Source: Streptomyces sp.
GTDB taxonomy: Bacteria > Actinomycetota > Actinomycetes > Streptomycetales > Streptomycetaceae
NCBI RefSeq assembly: GCF_019510245.1
Contig: NZ_JAEKKT010000170.1
Location: forward strand, 1 to 42,499
Direction: 5' to 3'
Length of the DNA stretch: 42,499 nt
Made by a program: the position numbers and the translations under genes. A model generated the notes under the pieces. That model was given only the letters and a program-made list of their open reading frames with translations, had not been told where the DNA came from and did not search any database. Positions 42,201-42,499 of the stretch are shown here, one piece after another (the stretch's first letter is position 1; every line of letters begins with the position of its first letter).

Positions 42201-42223
42201 TTCACGGAACTGCGGACAGACCC
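42201..42223 (-). repeat. Right terminal inverted repeat of ISL3 element
   Basis: TTCACGGAACTGCGGACAGA plus CCC; matches the left end at 22 of 23 bases. It lies 406 bp beyond the transposase stop, the distance filled by the passenger gene. Confidence 0.88.
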
Positions 42224-42229
42224 GTTTTC

Positions 42230-42364
42230 AGCAATCGCCATCAGTTGAAGGCGGCCGACCGGTTCAGACAGGGCGACGAGAACACGGTGATCGCTCACGA
42301 TCTGCGGGGCAGCGTGCGATCGGTACTGCGTTGGCGCAAGGCTTGGTCGCAGGACGGGCCGTGA
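42230..42364 (+). pseudogene. IS630-type transposase, N-terminal HTH fragment
   Basis: Reads QLKAADRFRQGDENTVIAHD and LRGSVRSVLRWRKAWSQDGP, the N-terminal helix-turn-helix of IS630-type transposases (usual form AADRFxxGxxxxxIAxxLRVSxRSVxRWRxAW). The apparent stop at 42362-42364 is formed by the first bases of the IS3-type element on the right, and on the left the frame meets the ISL3 right end. The fragment is therefore caught between two later insertions. Confidence 0.75.
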
Positions 42365-42499
42365 GGTTCCCCCGAGATGCGGGGATGGGTGACAGGGGGT
42401 CAGATGGGTCTCACGAGAGGAGCCCAGACGATGCCTGCCCCGAGGAAGTACCCGCTGGAGTTGCGTGAGCGTGCGGTTCGGATGTACCGGACCGCCGAG
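42362..42499 (+). mobile_element. IS3-type element, 5' end (continues past window)
   Basis: The left end begins TGAGGTTCCCCCGAGATGCG, a TG-starting terminal sequence like IS3-family ends, 69 bp before an IS3 orfA start codon. The rest lies outside the window, so the partner repeat cannot be checked. Confidence 0.6.
42431..42499 (+). CDS. IS3-family transposase OrfA, N-terminus (partial)
   Basis: ATG 42431, preceded by GAGAGGAG, opens MPAPRKYPLELRERAVRMYR and TAE, then leaves the window. This is the stereotyped start of IS3-family orfA helix-turn-helix proteins, which are normally joined to OrfB by programmed frameshifting to make the active transposase. Confidence 0.85.
   Translation, partial: MPAPRKYPLELRERAVRMYRTAE

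Larger units (their letters stand above)
40127..42223. mobile_element. Complete ISL3-family element with passenger gene (2097 bp)
   Basis: The borders are 23-bp terminal inverted repeats at 40127-40149 and 42201-42223. They match at 22 of 23 positions; the shared core starts TCTGTCCGCAGTTCCG. Inside are an intact ISL3 transposase (40203-41795) and a convergent small gene (41817-42170). The 8 bases outside the two ends (ctgagact, gttttcag) do not match, so no target duplication is visible; the element may have recombined or its flanks may have changed. The right end lies inside an IS630-type remnant. Confidence 0.8.

Noticed and set aside
1..42499. CRISPR arrays, rRNA genes, functional tRNA genes
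   Set aside because: No regularly spaced repeats, no rRNA-like sequence and no complete cloverleaf were seen.

Overview
The window looks like Streptomyces or a close relative. The DNA is uniformly GC-rich. It encodes actinomycete-type families: an ECF41 (SigJ-like) sigma factor, a GlxA/AraC regulator, a DUF2267 protein, an Hsp18-like small heat-shock protein behind RheA-type operators, a DUF1206 membrane protein and two Stealth proteins. The density of insertion-sequence debris and 5'-truncated or frameshifted genes suggests a rapidly evolving accessory region such as a chromosome arm. That location is an inference; no telomere or origin was seen. Some single-base frameshifts could be sequence errors.

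Layout, left to right. 1-5.5 kb is a graveyard: an IS630 3' end, a small membrane protein, two genes that both lost their N-termini head-to-head (a zinc-type alcohol dehydrogenase and an MmyB-domain regulator), a degraded hypothetical gene, one intact membrane-anchored hypothetical gene, and an HxlR regulator whose divergent oxidoreductase target was cut by an IS5-type remnant. 5.6-8.6 kb is a leftward redox block (TetR, SDR reductase, MDR oxidoreductase) with a strong palindromic operator. 9.3-11.9 kb is an ECF41 sigma locus: intact sigma gene, exact TGTCACA-N16-CGTC promoter, then a broken oxidoreductase, an intact cupin lipoprotein and the first codons of a carboxymuconolactone decarboxylase-like gene. 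12.1-15.1 kb is an HD-hydrolase/MFS exporter operon divergent from a GlxA-type regulator. 15.9-17.2 kb is a divergent SRPBCC/TetR pair sharing a central palindrome.

17.4-21 kb mixes IS110 and IS701 remnants, a truncated F420-type NADP reductase, a frameshifted hsp18 behind two RheA-like operators, a DUF2267 gene, a STAS protein and a cysteine hydrolase. 22-30 kb carries catabolic and redox genes: an FAD monooxygenase, a haloperoxidase-type hydrolase, a VOC protein, a TetR regulator, an SDR and an aldehyde dehydrogenase. The TetR-SDR spacer holds two perfect loop-less palindromes of 58 and 52 bp. 30.4-34.8 kb holds an isochorismatase scrap, a TDT-transporter pseudogene with an 11-G run, an intact DUF1206 gene, a heavily mutated ISL3 transposase and a broken hypothetical gene.

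35-38.6 kb is a two-gene operon of Stealth-family sugar-phosphotransferase-like proteins. The right end is again mobile DNA: gene scraps, then an intact ISL3-type element of about 2.1 kb with 23-bp terminal inverted repeats enclosing both its transposase and a small passenger gene, then an IS630 fragment, then the 5' end of an IS3 element.

Functionally the intact genes are mainly small regulator-plus-redox-enzyme modules (HxlR, three TetR, GlxA, ECF41) with recognisable operators. In several of them the regulated enzyme has decayed while the regulator and its binding site remain.
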